Shown here one piece after another: positions 51,596-61,084 of a stretch of 64,000 nt of DNA (positions within the stretch are counted from its first letter, which is position 1; every line of letters starts with the position of its first letter). The translations under genes and the position numbers were made by a program. Below the pieces are notes generated by a model that ran no database searches, was not told the DNA's origin, and saw nothing but the letters and a program-made list of their open reading frames with translations. Source of the DNA: JADKFD01 sp050250665 (GTDB lineage: Bacteria > Pseudomonadota > Gammaproteobacteria > Xanthomonadales > SZUA-5). The DNA is taken from contig JBFWOF010000029.1 of assembly GCA_050250665.1 (NCBI GenBank), positions 14,743-78,742 on the forward strand. Reading direction: 5' to 3'.

Positions 51596-51630
51596 CCCGT
51601 GCCCCGTATCCCGTATCCCGTGCCCCGTGT
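51596..51630. repeat. Heptamer array CCCGTxx, 5 units
   Basis: CCCGTGC, CCCGTAT, CCCGTAT, CCCGTGC, CCCGTGT; ends 3 bases before the glycosyltransferase stop. Confidence 0.9.
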
Positions 51631-51633
51631 CCG

Positions 51634-54600
51634 CTACCGCCGCCGATCCAGAATCTGCGCCAGCGCGGTGCGGGCTGCGTCGAAGGAGAAATGCGACTGG
51701 ATGTTGGCCAGGCCGGCGTCGGAAAGCTGCAGCCAGAGTTCGGCATCCTGATACAGCCGGATCACCGCATCGGCAAAGTCATCGGCGTTCTCGGCGACCA
51801 GGGCTTCCTTGCCTTCAACGATCTCCATGCCTTCGACGGCGATCGGGGTGGCCACGACCGGCTGGCCGTAGGCCATGCTCTGGTTGACTTTGCCCTTGAC
51901 GCCGGCGCCGTAGCGCAAAGGCGCCACACTGATGCGACAGCCGTCGAGGAAGTGGCTGATGTCCTCGACAAAGCCATGCACCTCGATACCGTCGCCGGCC
52001 AGTGCTTCCACTTCGGCGGTGATCTTGCTGCCGACGATATGGAAGCGCAGCTCGGGCAGGCTCTGTCTGACCCGCGGCCAGATGGCTCGGGCGAACCACA
52101 GCACCGCGTCGACATTGGGTTGGTGCTGGAAACCGCCCACGAACCAGATGTCCTTGCGCTCGGCGAATTCGGCGCGGCGTCCTGCCAGCTGATGGATGTT
52201 GGAGAGCACTTCCACGCGCTGGCCGGGAGCCTCGCGGGAGAGCAGTTCCTGCTCGACCGGGCTGACCACCAGGGTGACATCGCAACGCCGGATCAGATCG
52301 AGCTCGGCATTGCGGGTGATCGCGGCCTGACGGGCCAGCGCCTCGCTGTTGGCGACGGCGGCGGCGCGCTGCTCGCGCAGATAGTGCAGATCCACGGTAT
52401 CGAACAGCAACAGCGCCTGGGGCGCATGTTCGCGGGCCAGATCCACGTACTGGCAGGCGACGTAGTGGCGACTGAGCATGATGGCGTCGAACTGTGGGCC
52501 GCGCTCACGGAAGAAGCTGACCGGATCACTAATCCATGGATGGAACTGGACTTCCACGCCCAGCGCCCGCAGGGCGTCGGTATAGCCGGGCACGTAGGCG
52601 CGGTTGTCGGCAAAGAAGGTGCATTGCCAGCCAATCGATCGCAGCACCCGGATCAGGTTGATGTAGCGCACCGAGCCCGAATCCTGATCGGGTGTGGGCG
52701 TGGTGGCATCTATCAACAACATCCGGCCGCGGGCGCGATGGGTGGCGGCGCGCCAGATGCCGGCGTGGTCGGTTGGCGCCGGTTGTCTGGCCAGATCTGC
52801 CTGCCAGCGTTCCAGGAACTTGGCCTGATTGATCACCTGAAAGCGCTTGGTGCCGCTGCCGGTGTCGGTGCCTCCGGTGATGCCCTCGAAATGCACTACG
52901 CGTGAGGCCGGCTGGTAGATGACGCGCAAGCCTCGGCTGCGCACCTTGAAGGCCAGATCGGTATCTTCGTAGTAGGCAGGCTTGTACAGACTGTCGAAGC
53001 CGCCAAATTCCTCGAACAGTGACTTGCGGATCATGATCGCCGCACCCGAGCAGTAATCGGCCTCGCGCGGATAGTCGTAGCGGGGATCGTCGGGGTGATC
53101 GAAGCGACCGTAGTTCCAGCCAGAGCCGTCATTGAACACGATGCCCCCGGCTTCCTGCAGCCGACCATCGGGATACACCAGTTTCGAACCGACCAGACCG
53201 ACGTCGCTGAACTCGTCGAAGCTGCGCAGCAGTGGTTCCAGCCAGCCCGACTGTACCGCGGTGTCGTTGTTGAGGAAGAACAGATACTCGCCGCGCGCCA
53301 GCTCCGCGCCGGCATTGCAGGCGCCGATGAAGCCGAGATTCTGGGGATTCTTGTGGAAGCGCACGCCGCTGATCCGCGGCACTTCACTGGCGGTGGCATC
53401 ACTGCTGCCGTCATCGACGACGATGACCTCGAAAGCCGTGGCCGTCGCCGTGTCTGCCAGCGCCTGCAGACACTGCCAGGTGTGATGCAGCTGGTTGTAG
53501 ACCGGGATGATGATCGATACCAGCGGCTGCTCGCTGCCCGGCATCGGGAAGGGCTGGTAACTGACTGCCGGCGTCGGATGTTCGATCTGCCTGGGGGTCG
53601 CCGGTTGCTGCGACTGGTCCTTGAGCTCCTGGCGGGCGCGCGACCAGGTGCCGCGCAGTCCGCGTCGGGCCAGACTGCCACGGAAGCGTCGCAGCAGCGT
53701 CAGCAGCCGCGCTGCACGAAAACGCAGCGAGGCCCGGGCGCGCTTGAAGAACAGACCGATCAGGCGCAGCGGCGCAGTCAGGCGCCAGCTGGTGCTGGAG
53801 AGAATCTCGGCGCGATGTTCGGCCAGCACATTGCGCTCGTGCTGGATAGTCTGCAGCCTGGATTGGAGTTGAGCATGTTCGGCTTCCAGCTCGGCGCGTG
53901 CCGCGATGGCGCTCTGCTGTTCCTCACGCGCCTGCTGCAGCGAGAGATTGAGCTCGTTGATGCGCAGGTTCAGGGCCTCTTGTGCTGCTTGTGCTTCTTC
54001 CATCGCTCTCTCGAAATCTTCATTCACGCCCCTCAAGCGGGCCTCCAGACGTCGCTGCCGAGTCTCAGCCTCGACGACGCTCTGTTCGTGTATGCGCTCC
54101 CGCTCACCCAGCCATTGCCGGGTGCGGGTCAGTTCCTGATCCAGCGACTGTGCCCAGCGCGTGCGCTCTCCCAGTTGTCGGCTCAGGTTGAAGCCCCAGT
54201 CGGCACGCCGGACCAGTTCGGCATCCTGCTCCCGGATGCGTGCCAGGGCTTCGGTCAGCCTGAGTTCCTGGTCATTCACGGCATCTGCCAGCAGCGACTG
54301 CTCCAGGTCCGAGCTGTCGGCGCGCCTGACGGTGTACCGGAGTGTTTCCCGGGCGCCGCTGGGCAGCAGTGGCAGATAATCGCTCGCCATTTCGTCCAGG
54401 GTACGTGAGGGGCGCTGGCCCAACTCGCGCCGGATCTCGTTGAGCGGCCCCTGATCGCGGGTCAGGGCGAGCAACAGGGCCTGGATCTGATCACAGTCGG
54501 GATCCACCAGGATGCCGCTGACACCATCTTCGATGCGCTCGGCATAGGCGCCCAGACGGGTTGCGATGGGCGGAATTCCGAGTTCCCAGAGTTCGCTCAG

Positions 54601-56205
54601 CGTGTAGGAGAAAGTTTCGGACACCGTGCTCGGGAGCAGCGCTGCGTGCGGCTTGAGGCCCGCCACAATCGCCGGCAGCCGGGCATGGGCGTAGTCCAGC
54701 AGGATGTGCACACCGGATACGCCGAACAGCGCCTCCGCAGCCTTGCCGGCGCCGATCAGAAAGACGTCGATGGCGCCGTTCAGGCGCGGCAGCAGTTGCC
54801 GCAGCAGCTGCAGCCCCTTGGCGTCGTTGATGCGGCCGAGCACCAGCAGTCGCAGACGCTCGCCGCTGCGCAGCTTGGGGGGCAGGCCAGCCAGTTCCGT
54901 ACGCACGGCGGCGGCATCCGGCCAGGATGCCGTGCCATGGGCGATGCGCCGCTGCGACAGCGTTCGCAAGGCCGGCAGCACTCGTTGCAGATTGACCAAT
55001 ACCGAGTCCGACGGCCCGATCACCTCGGCTGAGGCTTGCCGCAGCAGATCAAGCGTCTTGGCGGCGATCGATTTCCACCAGGCAGCATCGAGCTCGCTGA
55101 AGGCGCCGCCACGCATGGTGGCCAGATCCTGCTTGAGTTCTGCGGCATCGAAGCGCGCCCCGGCATCGCCAAAATCGCGGTGCAGTGCCGGCCAGAAGGG
55201 AAAATAGTCATGCGCCATCCAGCGCAGCGGCAAAGCGCTGCGCAGCGCGTCGAGCGAGTGTCCGATCAGGGAGGAAACCCAGATCTGCTCCACCGCATAA
55301 TCTTCGATCAGCTCCGACAGCAGCTCCGCATAGCCGGCATGGCTCTCGCAGATGGCACCGATGGAAGGTGTCAGCAGATGTCGCCGCAATACTGGCCCGC
55401 CGCGACCGTCCATGAGTTCCAGAAACTCGCCGTGGCGTCGGCGCGAAGGATTGCCCCTGGCGCGCAGCAGCAAATGGTGTCGGCCAGAGTCGGCACTGGC
55501 CAGATCCAGCACAAAGCGCTCGGCGCCGCCGCCCCATCCATGCAGGATATGCAGCACGACGGGACGATCATCACGCGTGGCTTGTGGCCAGGGACCCGAG
55601 AAGTCCTGGCTCTGCCGGTGAAGGCGTCGGCGCAGCTGTGCGAGTGGATGCGCTGGCGCCCGCTCCCGGCGGTCAGCGGGAGTCGCCAGTCCCGCCACCG
55701 GCAACTCGGGCGCGTGCACGAAGAGATGATCGAGCACCGCCAGCGTGCCCTCGGCATCGGCATCCGCTGCCAGGGCCAGCAGCGCCGGCTGCTCGGCCTG
55801 CAGCTCGAACCGGCGCCGCGCGCCCAGCGCAAAGATGGCGGCATCCAGCACTGCGGGCTGGTCGGCCTGCAGCTGGCAATCGGGTGCGGCGGCGGTCAGT
55901 TGCAGATCCAGGTTGGTGATCGCGGTGACCGGGCCAGCGTGGCCAGCGGCACCTTTCAGCAGACGCGCGAGCGCGTCGGACGCCATCCAGAGACCGGCGT
56001 GGCGCACGCGCAGCAGTGCGCGCGGCCCAAATCTGAGGCGCAGTTCCCGCAACTCGGCGCGCCAGTCGTCGGCGATCGGCAGTGTTTCGGTCTGCAGATC
56101 CGACGGCACAAGCGCGGCAACAGCGGCCTTCAAGGCAGGGCTGCAGTCTTCCGCGGGAAGTAGCAATACCAGTCCCGGCAGGGACATTGGAGCGTGATCG
56201 GACAT
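51634..56205 (-). CDS. Giant three-module glycosyltransferase
   Basis: 1523 residues. Region 1-210 unrecognised. A first GT-B-like module (about 215-625) has 'ILHGWGGGAERFVLDLA' and 'LPSTVSETFSYTLSELWELGIPPIA'. A long coiled coil (about 640-815) and a basic linker carrying 'SSTSWRLTAPLR' follow. The GT2 module (about 905-1150) has 'SIIIPVYNQLHHTWQCLQAL', 'VVDDGSSD', 'FFLNNDT' (DxD equivalent), 'EDTDLAFKVRSRGL'. The last GT4 module (about 1170-1523) has 'FVGGFQHQPNVDAVLWFA', 'APLRYGAGVKGKVNQSMAYG'. Such proteins build rhamnan or O-antigen-like polymers from several sugars in one chain. The coiled coil may set chain length, as in WbdD/WsaF systems; this is inference. Monocistronic. Confidence 0.88.
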   Translation of the reverse strand: MSDHAPMSLPGLVLLLPAEDCSPALKAAVAALVPSDLQTETLPIADDWRAELRELRLRFGPRALLRVRHAGLWMASDALARLLKGAAGHAGPVTAITNLDLQLTAAAPDCQLQADQPAVLDAAIFALGARRRFELQAEQPALLALAADADAEGTLAVLDHLFVHAPELPVAGLATPADRRERAPAHPLAQLRRRLHRQSQDFSGPWPQATRDDRPVVLHILHGWGGGAERFVLDLASADSGRHHLLLRARGNPSRRRHGEFLELMDGRGGPVLRRHLLTPSIGAICESHAGYAELLSELIEDYAVEQIWVSSLIGHSLDALRSALPLRWMAHDYFPFWPALHRDFGDAGARFDAAELKQDLATMRGGAFSELDAAWWKSIAAKTLDLLRQASAEVIGPSDSVLVNLQRVLPALRTLSQRRIAHGTASWPDAAAVRTELAGLPPKLRSGERLRLLVLGRINDAKGLQLLRQLLPRLNGAIDVFLIGAGKAAEALFGVSGVHILLDYAHARLPAIVAGLKPHAALLPSTVSETFSYTLSELWELGIPPIATRLGAYAERIEDGVSGILVDPDCDQIQALLLALTRDQGPLNEIRRELGQRPSRTLDEMASDYLPLLPSGARETLRYTVRRADSSDLEQSLLADAVNDQELRLTEALARIREQDAELVRRADWGFNLSRQLGERTRWAQSLDQELTRTRQWLGERERIHEQSVVEAETRQRRLEARLRGVNEDFERAMEEAQAAQEALNLRINELNLSLQQAREEQQSAIAARAELEAEHAQLQSRLQTIQHERNVLAEHRAEILSSTSWRLTAPLRLIGLFFKRARASLRFRAARLLTLLRRFRGSLARRGLRGTWSRARQELKDQSQQPATPRQIEHPTPAVSYQPFPMPGSEQPLVSIIIPVYNQLHHTWQCLQALADTATATAFEVIVVDDGSSDATASEVPRISGVRFHKNPQNLGFIGACNAGAELARGEYLFFLNNDTAVQSGWLEPLLRSFDEFSDVGLVGSKLVYPDGRLQEAGGIVFNDGSGWNYGRFDHPDDPRYDYPREADYCSGAAIMIRKSLFEEFGGFDSLYKPAYYEDTDLAFKVRSRGLRVIYQPASRVVHFEGITGGTDTGSGTKRFQVINQAKFLERWQADLARQPAPTDHAGIWRAATHRARGRMLLIDATTPTPDQDSGSVRYINLIRVLRSIGWQCTFFADNRAYVPGYTDALRALGVEVQFHPWISDPVSFFRERGPQFDAIMLSRHYVACQYVDLAREHAPQALLLFDTVDLHYLREQRAAAVANSEALARQAAITRNAELDLIRRCDVTLVVSPVEQELLSREAPGQRVEVLSNIHQLAGRRAEFAERKDIWFVGGFQHQPNVDAVLWFARAIWPRVRQSLPELRFHIVGSKITAEVEALAGDGIEVHGFVEDISHFLDGCRISVAPLRYGAGVKGKVNQSMAYGQPVVATPIAVEGMEIVEGKEALVAENADDFADAVIRLYQDAELWLQLSDAGLANIQSHFSFDAARTALAQILDRRR

Positions 56206-56369
56206 TCGATGTGGGTCGTCTGGCGAGGCCGCAGCTGCCCGCAGGGCAGGCCGGCCTCGGTCGTGGGCCGCGGATTATCCCGCATTTCTCCCGGCTGTTG
56301 CGGGCCTGCCCGGCAATCGCCCGCAGCGGGCCGTTCGCTGTCGGCACCGCTCCGCTTATGCTCGCAGCC

Positions 56370-58580
56370 ATGCGAATCTGGTTCTGGCGTTTATTCTGGT
56401 TGGGGCTCGGCCTGTTTCTCGGGGCGATCGGGCCGACGGTTGTCTATCTGAATCGCGTGATCGACGCGCGCTTCGATCTGGGCAAGCAGCCGGTGGCCAG
56501 TCGCGTCTACGCGCGGCCACTGGTGTTGCAGCCGGGCATGCGCATCAGCGCCGACCTGCTGCAGATCGAACTGTCCGAGGCCCGCTATCGCAGTGATGTC
56601 ACGGCATCGGCGCCGGGCAGCTATCGCCGCGACGGCGAGCACTTCGAGATCTACACCCGCGAATTCACTTTTAGCGATGGCGAAGAGCGCTCCGAGCGCA
56701 TCGATGTCTTGCTGGAAAAGGGCAGGGTCAAGCGCCTGATGCGATTGCCTGATCGTCAGGCACTGCCGCGCAAGCGCCTGGATCCGGCGCGCATCGCCAC
56801 CATCATGCCGGCCGACGACACCGAGCGTCTGCCGCTGGCGATCAAGGACATGCCTGGGCTGCTGGTGGCCGGCATCCAGTCCGTGGAAGACCGCAACTTC
56901 AAGGACCACCCCGGGATTGATGTCTGGGGCATCGCCCGCGCCATGTGGGCCAATCTCAAGGCCCGGCGCTGGGTGCAGGGCGGATCGACCATCACCCAGC
57001 AGCTGGTCAAGAACACCCTGCTCAGCAATGCCCGCGATTTTCGCCGCAAGAGCAGAGAGATCGGTCTGGCGCTGCTGATCGACGCCCGTTTCGACAAGCG
57101 CACCATCCTCGAGGCCTATCTCAACAAGGCCTATATCGGCCAGAACGGTGCGCTGGCGGTGCACGGTTTCGGCGCCGGCGCCGAATTCTATTTCGGGCGC
57201 TCGCTGGAGTCGCTGGATCCGGCCGAAATCGCGCTGCTGATCGGACTGGTCAAGGGCCCGTCCTACTACGATCCGCGGCGCAATCCGGAGCGCGCCATCG
57301 CCCGTCGCCGGGTGGTGCTGGGACAGATGCTGGAAACCGGCTTGATCAGTCAGGCGCTCTACGAGGAGGCGCTGAAGGCGCCGCTGGCGGTGGTGCCGAG
57401 GCCACCCTCGCGGGTGCGCTACCCGGCCTTCGTGCAGCTGGTGCGCGAGCAGATCCGGCGCGACTACGATCAGGAACGCCTGCAGAGCGAAGGCCTGTCG
57501 GTACTGACCACGCTCGATCCCGGCGCGCAGGCGCTGGCAGAGGCGGCGCTGACCAAGACCGTCAACGCGGTCGATCCGGACAAGGTGCTGCAGGGTGCGG
57601 TGGTGCTGACCCGCGCCCGCGATGGCGAAGTGCTGGCGCTGGTCGGCGGGCGTGATCCGCGGGCGGCGGGATTCAACCGCGCCATTGAAGCCAGCCGTCC
57701 GGTGGGCTCCTTGCTGAAGCCTTTCGTCTACCTGCTGGCGCTGTCACAGCCCGCCAGGTACAGCCTGGCGAGCCTGATCTCGGACGCGCCGATCAATCTG
57801 AAGCTGCCCACCGGCAAGGTCTGGAAACCGCAGAATTACGATCACAAGACCCACGGCACGGTGCCGCTGGTCGATGCGCTGGCACGCTCCTACAACCTGG
57901 CGACGGCCCGGGTCGGCCTCGATATCGGGGTCAAGGCGCTGGCCCGCCTGATCGACAACATGGGCGTGCAGGCGCCCAGCGATCCGCAGCCCTCCCTGAT
58001 TCTGGGTTCGATCGGTCTGAGTCCGCTGGAAGTGGCGCAGCTCTATCAGACCCTGGCCAGCGGCGGCCAGGTGGTGCCGATTTCCGCGGTGCGTGCGGTG
58101 CTCGACGACAGTGGCAAGGCGCTGACCCGATTCCCGCGGCCGTCGGGAAATCCGGCCGGTGCCGACGTCGTCAAGCTGGTGACCGTGGCCCTCAATGAAA
58201 CCACCTTGTCGGGCACCGCCAGCAGCCTGTCGGGCGGCTCCGGCATCCGTCTGGACTCGGCCGGCAAGACCGGTACTTCTGACGATATGCGCGACAGCTG
58301 GTACGCCGGCTACACCGGCGAGCATCTGGCCGTGGTCTGGCTCGGGCGCGACGACAATCAGCCGACCAAGCTCTCGGGATCCACGGGCGCGCTCAAGGTC
58401 TGGACCGCGCTGTTCCGGCAACTGCCGAGCGCCGATCTGCGCCTGGAATTCAGCGATGCCATCCGCTGGCTGCCTTTCGATACTGGCGACAACTGCGGGC
58501 GCATCCGCTTTTATCCGGTGTTGCCGCCCTATGAGCCGGCCAACACGCGATCGTGCATGGAACAGCTCACGGTGCCTTGA
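56370..58580 (+). CDS. mrcB: Penicillin-binding protein 1B (class A)
   Basis: About 736 residues from ATG 56370 (an ATG at 56358 is also possible). Membrane helix about 5-27. UB2H-like region (about 50-120). GT51 domain (about 150-320) with 'SVEDRNFKDHPGIDV' (catalytic Glu173) and 'GGSTITQQLVKN'. Transpeptidase domain (about 390-720) with SxxK 'GSLLK' (Ser447), SxN 'SYNLAT' and KTG 'AGKTGTSDD'. It polymerises and cross-links peptidoglycan. Divergent from the giant glycosyltransferase across a short gap. Confidence 0.95.
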   Translation: MRIWFWRLFWLGLGLFLGAIGPTVVYLNRVIDARFDLGKQPVASRVYARPLVLQPGMRISADLLQIELSEARYRSDVTASAPGSYRRDGEHFEIYTREFTFSDGEERSERIDVLLEKGRVKRLMRLPDRQALPRKRLDPARIATIMPADDTERLPLAIKDMPGLLVAGIQSVEDRNFKDHPGIDVWGIARAMWANLKARRWVQGGSTITQQLVKNTLLSNARDFRRKSREIGLALLIDARFDKRTILEAYLNKAYIGQNGALAVHGFGAGAEFYFGRSLESLDPAEIALLIGLVKGPSYYDPRRNPERAIARRRVVLGQMLETGLISQALYEEALKAPLAVVPRPPSRVRYPAFVQLVREQIRRDYDQERLQSEGLSVLTTLDPGAQALAEAALTKTVNAVDPDKVLQGAVVLTRARDGEVLALVGGRDPRAAGFNRAIEASRPVGSLLKPFVYLLALSQPARYSLASLISDAPINLKLPTGKVWKPQNYDHKTHGTVPLVDALARSYNLATARVGLDIGVKALARLIDNMGVQAPSDPQPSLILGSIGLSPLEVAQLYQTLASGGQVVPISAVRAVLDDSGKALTRFPRPSGNPAGADVVKLVTVALNETTLSGTASSLSGGSGIRLDSAGKTGTSDDMRDSWYAGYTGEHLAVVWLGRDDNQPTKLSGSTGALKVWTALFRQLPSADLRLEFSDAIRWLPFDTGDNCGRIRFYPVLPPYEPANTRSCMEQLTVP

Positions 58581-58585
58581 GGCAT

Positions 58586-59338
58586 TCAAGCTCGGGAGCG
58601 CACCGGCCCCCGGCCTGGCTGATGTCGGTGATGCGCATGCAGCACCATGCCCAGCAACAGCGTAGCCAGCACCGCCGACGAGCCCACCGTGCCAAAGCCG
58701 ATGCCGCCGAGGCTCGTGGGTTTGGTCAGCAGATCGCCAAAGGTGGCGCCAAAGGGTCGCGTCAGCACGAAGGCGATCCAGAACAGGGTGATGGTATTGA
58801 CCCGGCGGTAATGGGCCAGCAGGGCGACCACGGCAATGCCGCTGCCGATCAGCGCGGCACCACCGAAGAAACCCAGTCCCGAGTCGTCGGCCAGATAATC
58901 GCCCAGCGCCGTGCCCAGGGTGTTCGACACCAGCACCGCGACCCAATAGAACAGCTCGGCATTCGGGCTGTTGATGCGACTGACCGACAGCGATTTCTCG
59001 GTGCTGCGCCAGAGCAGCAGAACCATCAGCAGGCCGCTGGCCAACAGGACCGAGCCCCAGGCGTAGCCGAGGCCAAGGCTGCGGTCCAGATAGTCGGACA
59101 GGGTGGTCCCTGCCGTGCTGGTGCTGAGAATGACCAGCCAGAACAGCAGCGGATGAAAGCGCCGTACCGCCATCTGCGCGCTCAGCGAGATCAGGAACAG
59201 GGCGATCAGGATCACGGAACTGGCCGCGTAGCCCACGTTGAGCGTCATCGACAGCAGATCGCCGGCGGTCTCGCCGAGCGTGGTGGCGCAGATCTTCATG
59301 ACCCAGAAGGCCAGCGTGACCGGCGCGACCTTGCTCAA
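58586..59338 (-). CDS. COG4705-like polytopic membrane protein with four internal repeats
   Basis: 250 residues with about eight hydrophobic segments. Starts at TTG 59338, with GGTGAG 8 bases upstream; no ATG or GTG fits. Four related motifs recur: 'KICATTLGETAGDLLS' (about 15), 'TSTAGTTLSDYLDRS' (about 75), 'SNTLGTALGDYLADD' (about 138) and 'RPFGATFGDLLTKP' (about 195). The T/S-x-G-x-T/x-x-x-D spacing suggests a pseudo-fourfold transporter-like fold. COG4705 proteins are of unknown function. It converges on mrcB with 5 bases between stops. Confidence 0.82.
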   Translation of the reverse strand: MSKVAPVTLAFWVMKICATTLGETAGDLLSMTLNVGYAASSVILIALFLISLSAQMAVRRFHPLLFWLVILSTSTAGTTLSDYLDRSLGLGYAWGSVLLASGLLMVLLLWRSTEKSLSVSRINSPNAELFYWVAVLVSNTLGTALGDYLADDSGLGFFGGAALIGSGIAVVALLAHYRRVNTITLFWIAFVLTRPFGATFGDLLTKPTSLGGIGFGTVGSSAVLATLLLGMVLHAHHRHQPGRGPVRSRA

Positions 59339-59449
59339 GGCTGCAGACTCACCCTCGGCAAGGGCGGACTCGTCGGAATCGGGCGGTGGCGCGTTGATGA
59401 TGCGGTTTCCTGGTGAATGTGCGGTGTACTGTCATTCCGATGTCGAGTA

Positions 59450-61084
59450 TCAGAAGCTCTGCTCGGTGCTGATCAGGAACTGCAGTTTGGAAATGTCGGC
59501 GCCGCCATCGAGCGGGTGGGCGATGTCGATGTGGATCACGCGACCCAGACCTGAGCGGGTATTGGCCAGACGCAGACCGAAGCCGATGTCCTTGAGCACG
59601 CCCAGATTGTCCGGGCCTTCGGGTGTGTCGCCCCAGACCCTGCCAGCGTCCATGAACACCGCGCCGCCGACCCGGAACAGCCTGAAGGGGTACCAGTCGG
59701 TGTAGAAGCGCTGCTCGATGGTCAACAGCGCACTGCGCTCGCCATTGGCATAGCGATAGGGATAGCCGCGCAGACCGTTGTCGCCACCCAGCGCCAGCGG
59801 CTGGTCCAGATCGAGGTTCTGGCCGATATCGCCCCGCAGGCGGACATGGGTGGTGGTGAAGTCGTTGAAGCGATGGTCGTAGCGGCCATCGATGGTGGAC
59901 AGCGTGCCGGCGCTGCCGCCGTTCTCGTAGCGGCCGCTGAAGGCGCTGGAGATCAGCCAGGACTGGGTTTCATTGGGACGGTCGCCGTAGGACAGGGAAC
60001 CCTTGTAGATCCAGGCGCGACGATCGGCACCAAAGGCCCCGGTGGCCAGACCCAGTCTGGCACTGGCGTGCCAGCCCAGCAGGATGTCTTCGGCCCGACC
60101 CATCTGATCGCGATTTTCCTCGACCACGAAACGGTTCTGGATCAGCTCATAGCCTATCCACGGATAGATCAGCTTGCGGTCTTCCGGCAACAGCGTGGTG
60201 CCGATGCCGTCGATGGGCGCGACTGCACTGAAGCGATGCTCTTCCAGCGCAGCGCCGAAGGTGAAGCGTTGGGTCAGATCGCCGATCAGTCCCGGCGACC
60301 AGCCGGCCTGGATGTTGAAGCCGCGCTGGTCATCCAGATAGCGATCGATGGTCTCGCCATAGCGATAGCGCTGCTCGCGGCGTTCGTCGTCGAGCAGATC
60401 GAAGCCGGCGCTCCAGCGCGTGTCCAGGGCAAAGAAGGGCCGGGCCAGGCCCAGCCGGTATTCATGGCCGTCGCTGTTGTTGGCCGCGACCAAATTGAAT
60501 TCCCAGCGCGCGCGCCCGATCTGCGGCGCCCTGAAGGCCGCAAAGCGCGAGTCGCGGTCCTTGTCGGAGCTGTATCCCAGGCTGAGCTGCATGCCGAGGC
60601 CGAGGAAATTGAGCTCCTCGAAGCCGGCCGAGGCACGGTTGCGGCCACCACTGCGGCCAAACTGCAGGGCCGGGCGCAGGCTCCAGATGTCGCGCGTGCG
60701 CACTTCCATGACCACCTTGCCGCGCTTCATCCGCAGCGGGCGGATCCTGGCATCGAAGAAGGCGCGTCGGCTGCGCAGCAGCCGTTCGGATTCGGTGACT
60801 GCCTGTTCACTGTAGGGATCGCCGACCTTGAACAGCAGCAGCCGCTCGATCGTGCCCTCGCGCGTCTCCACATGCCAGCGATTGGCCAGCCGATAGAGAA
60901 AGCGATTTTCCTCGGGCTGCTCCAGATCGAAGACGTCACCCGCGTAGATGCGGATTTCGCCGATGACGGTGCCCTCGGCTTCCAGCTTCTGGCGATCGAG
61001 TTTGGCCGCCTGCAGGCCGCCGCAGGCCAGCAGGCCGAGCAGCAATCCCAGGAATCTGCAGCGAAGCTGGATTTCAGTGAGCAT
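59450..61084 (-). CDS. Omp85 (BamA/TamA-like) outer-membrane protein with one POTRA-like domain
   Basis: 544 residues from the ATG overlapping the stop region of the phosphoglycerol transferase gene by 11 bases. Signal peptide about 1-25 (LLLGLLACGGLQA). A POTRA-like segment (about 28-115, 'IGEIRIYAGDVF', 'FKVGDPYSEQAVTESERLLRSRRAF') is followed by a 16-strand barrel-like part (about 150-544). The C-terminus ends in Phe. 'ALGGDNGLRGYPYRYANGE' is the Omp85 barrel mark. Co-transcribed with the LtaS-like gene, so it may move that enzyme's product or assemble partner proteins. Confidence 0.87.
   Translation of the reverse strand: MLTEIQLRCRFLGLLLGLLACGGLQAAKLDRQKLEAEGTVIGEIRIYAGDVFDLEQPEENRFLYRLANRWHVETREGTIERLLLFKVGDPYSEQAVTESERLLRSRRAFFDARIRPLRMKRGKVVMEVRTRDIWSLRPALQFGRSGGRNRASAGFEELNFLGLGMQLSLGYSSDKDRDSRFAAFRAPQIGRARWEFNLVAANNSDGHEYRLGLARPFFALDTRWSAGFDLLDDERREQRYRYGETIDRYLDDQRGFNIQAGWSPGLIGDLTQRFTFGAALEEHRFSAVAPIDGIGTTLLPEDRKLIYPWIGYELIQNRFVVEENRDQMGRAEDILLGWHASARLGLATGAFGADRRAWIYKGSLSYGDRPNETQSWLISSAFSGRYENGGSAGTLSTIDGRYDHRFNDFTTTHVRLRGDIGQNLDLDQPLALGGDNGLRGYPYRYANGERSALLTIEQRFYTDWYPFRLFRVGGAVFMDAGRVWGDTPEGPDNLGVLKDIGFGLRLANTRSGLGRVIHIDIAHPLDGGADISKLQFLISTEQSF

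Noticed and set aside
59339..59440. Longer membrane-protein start from an ATC codon near 59400
   Set aside because: It has an AGGA upstream, but ATC starts are very rare and the TTG at 59338 also has a ribosome-like site.
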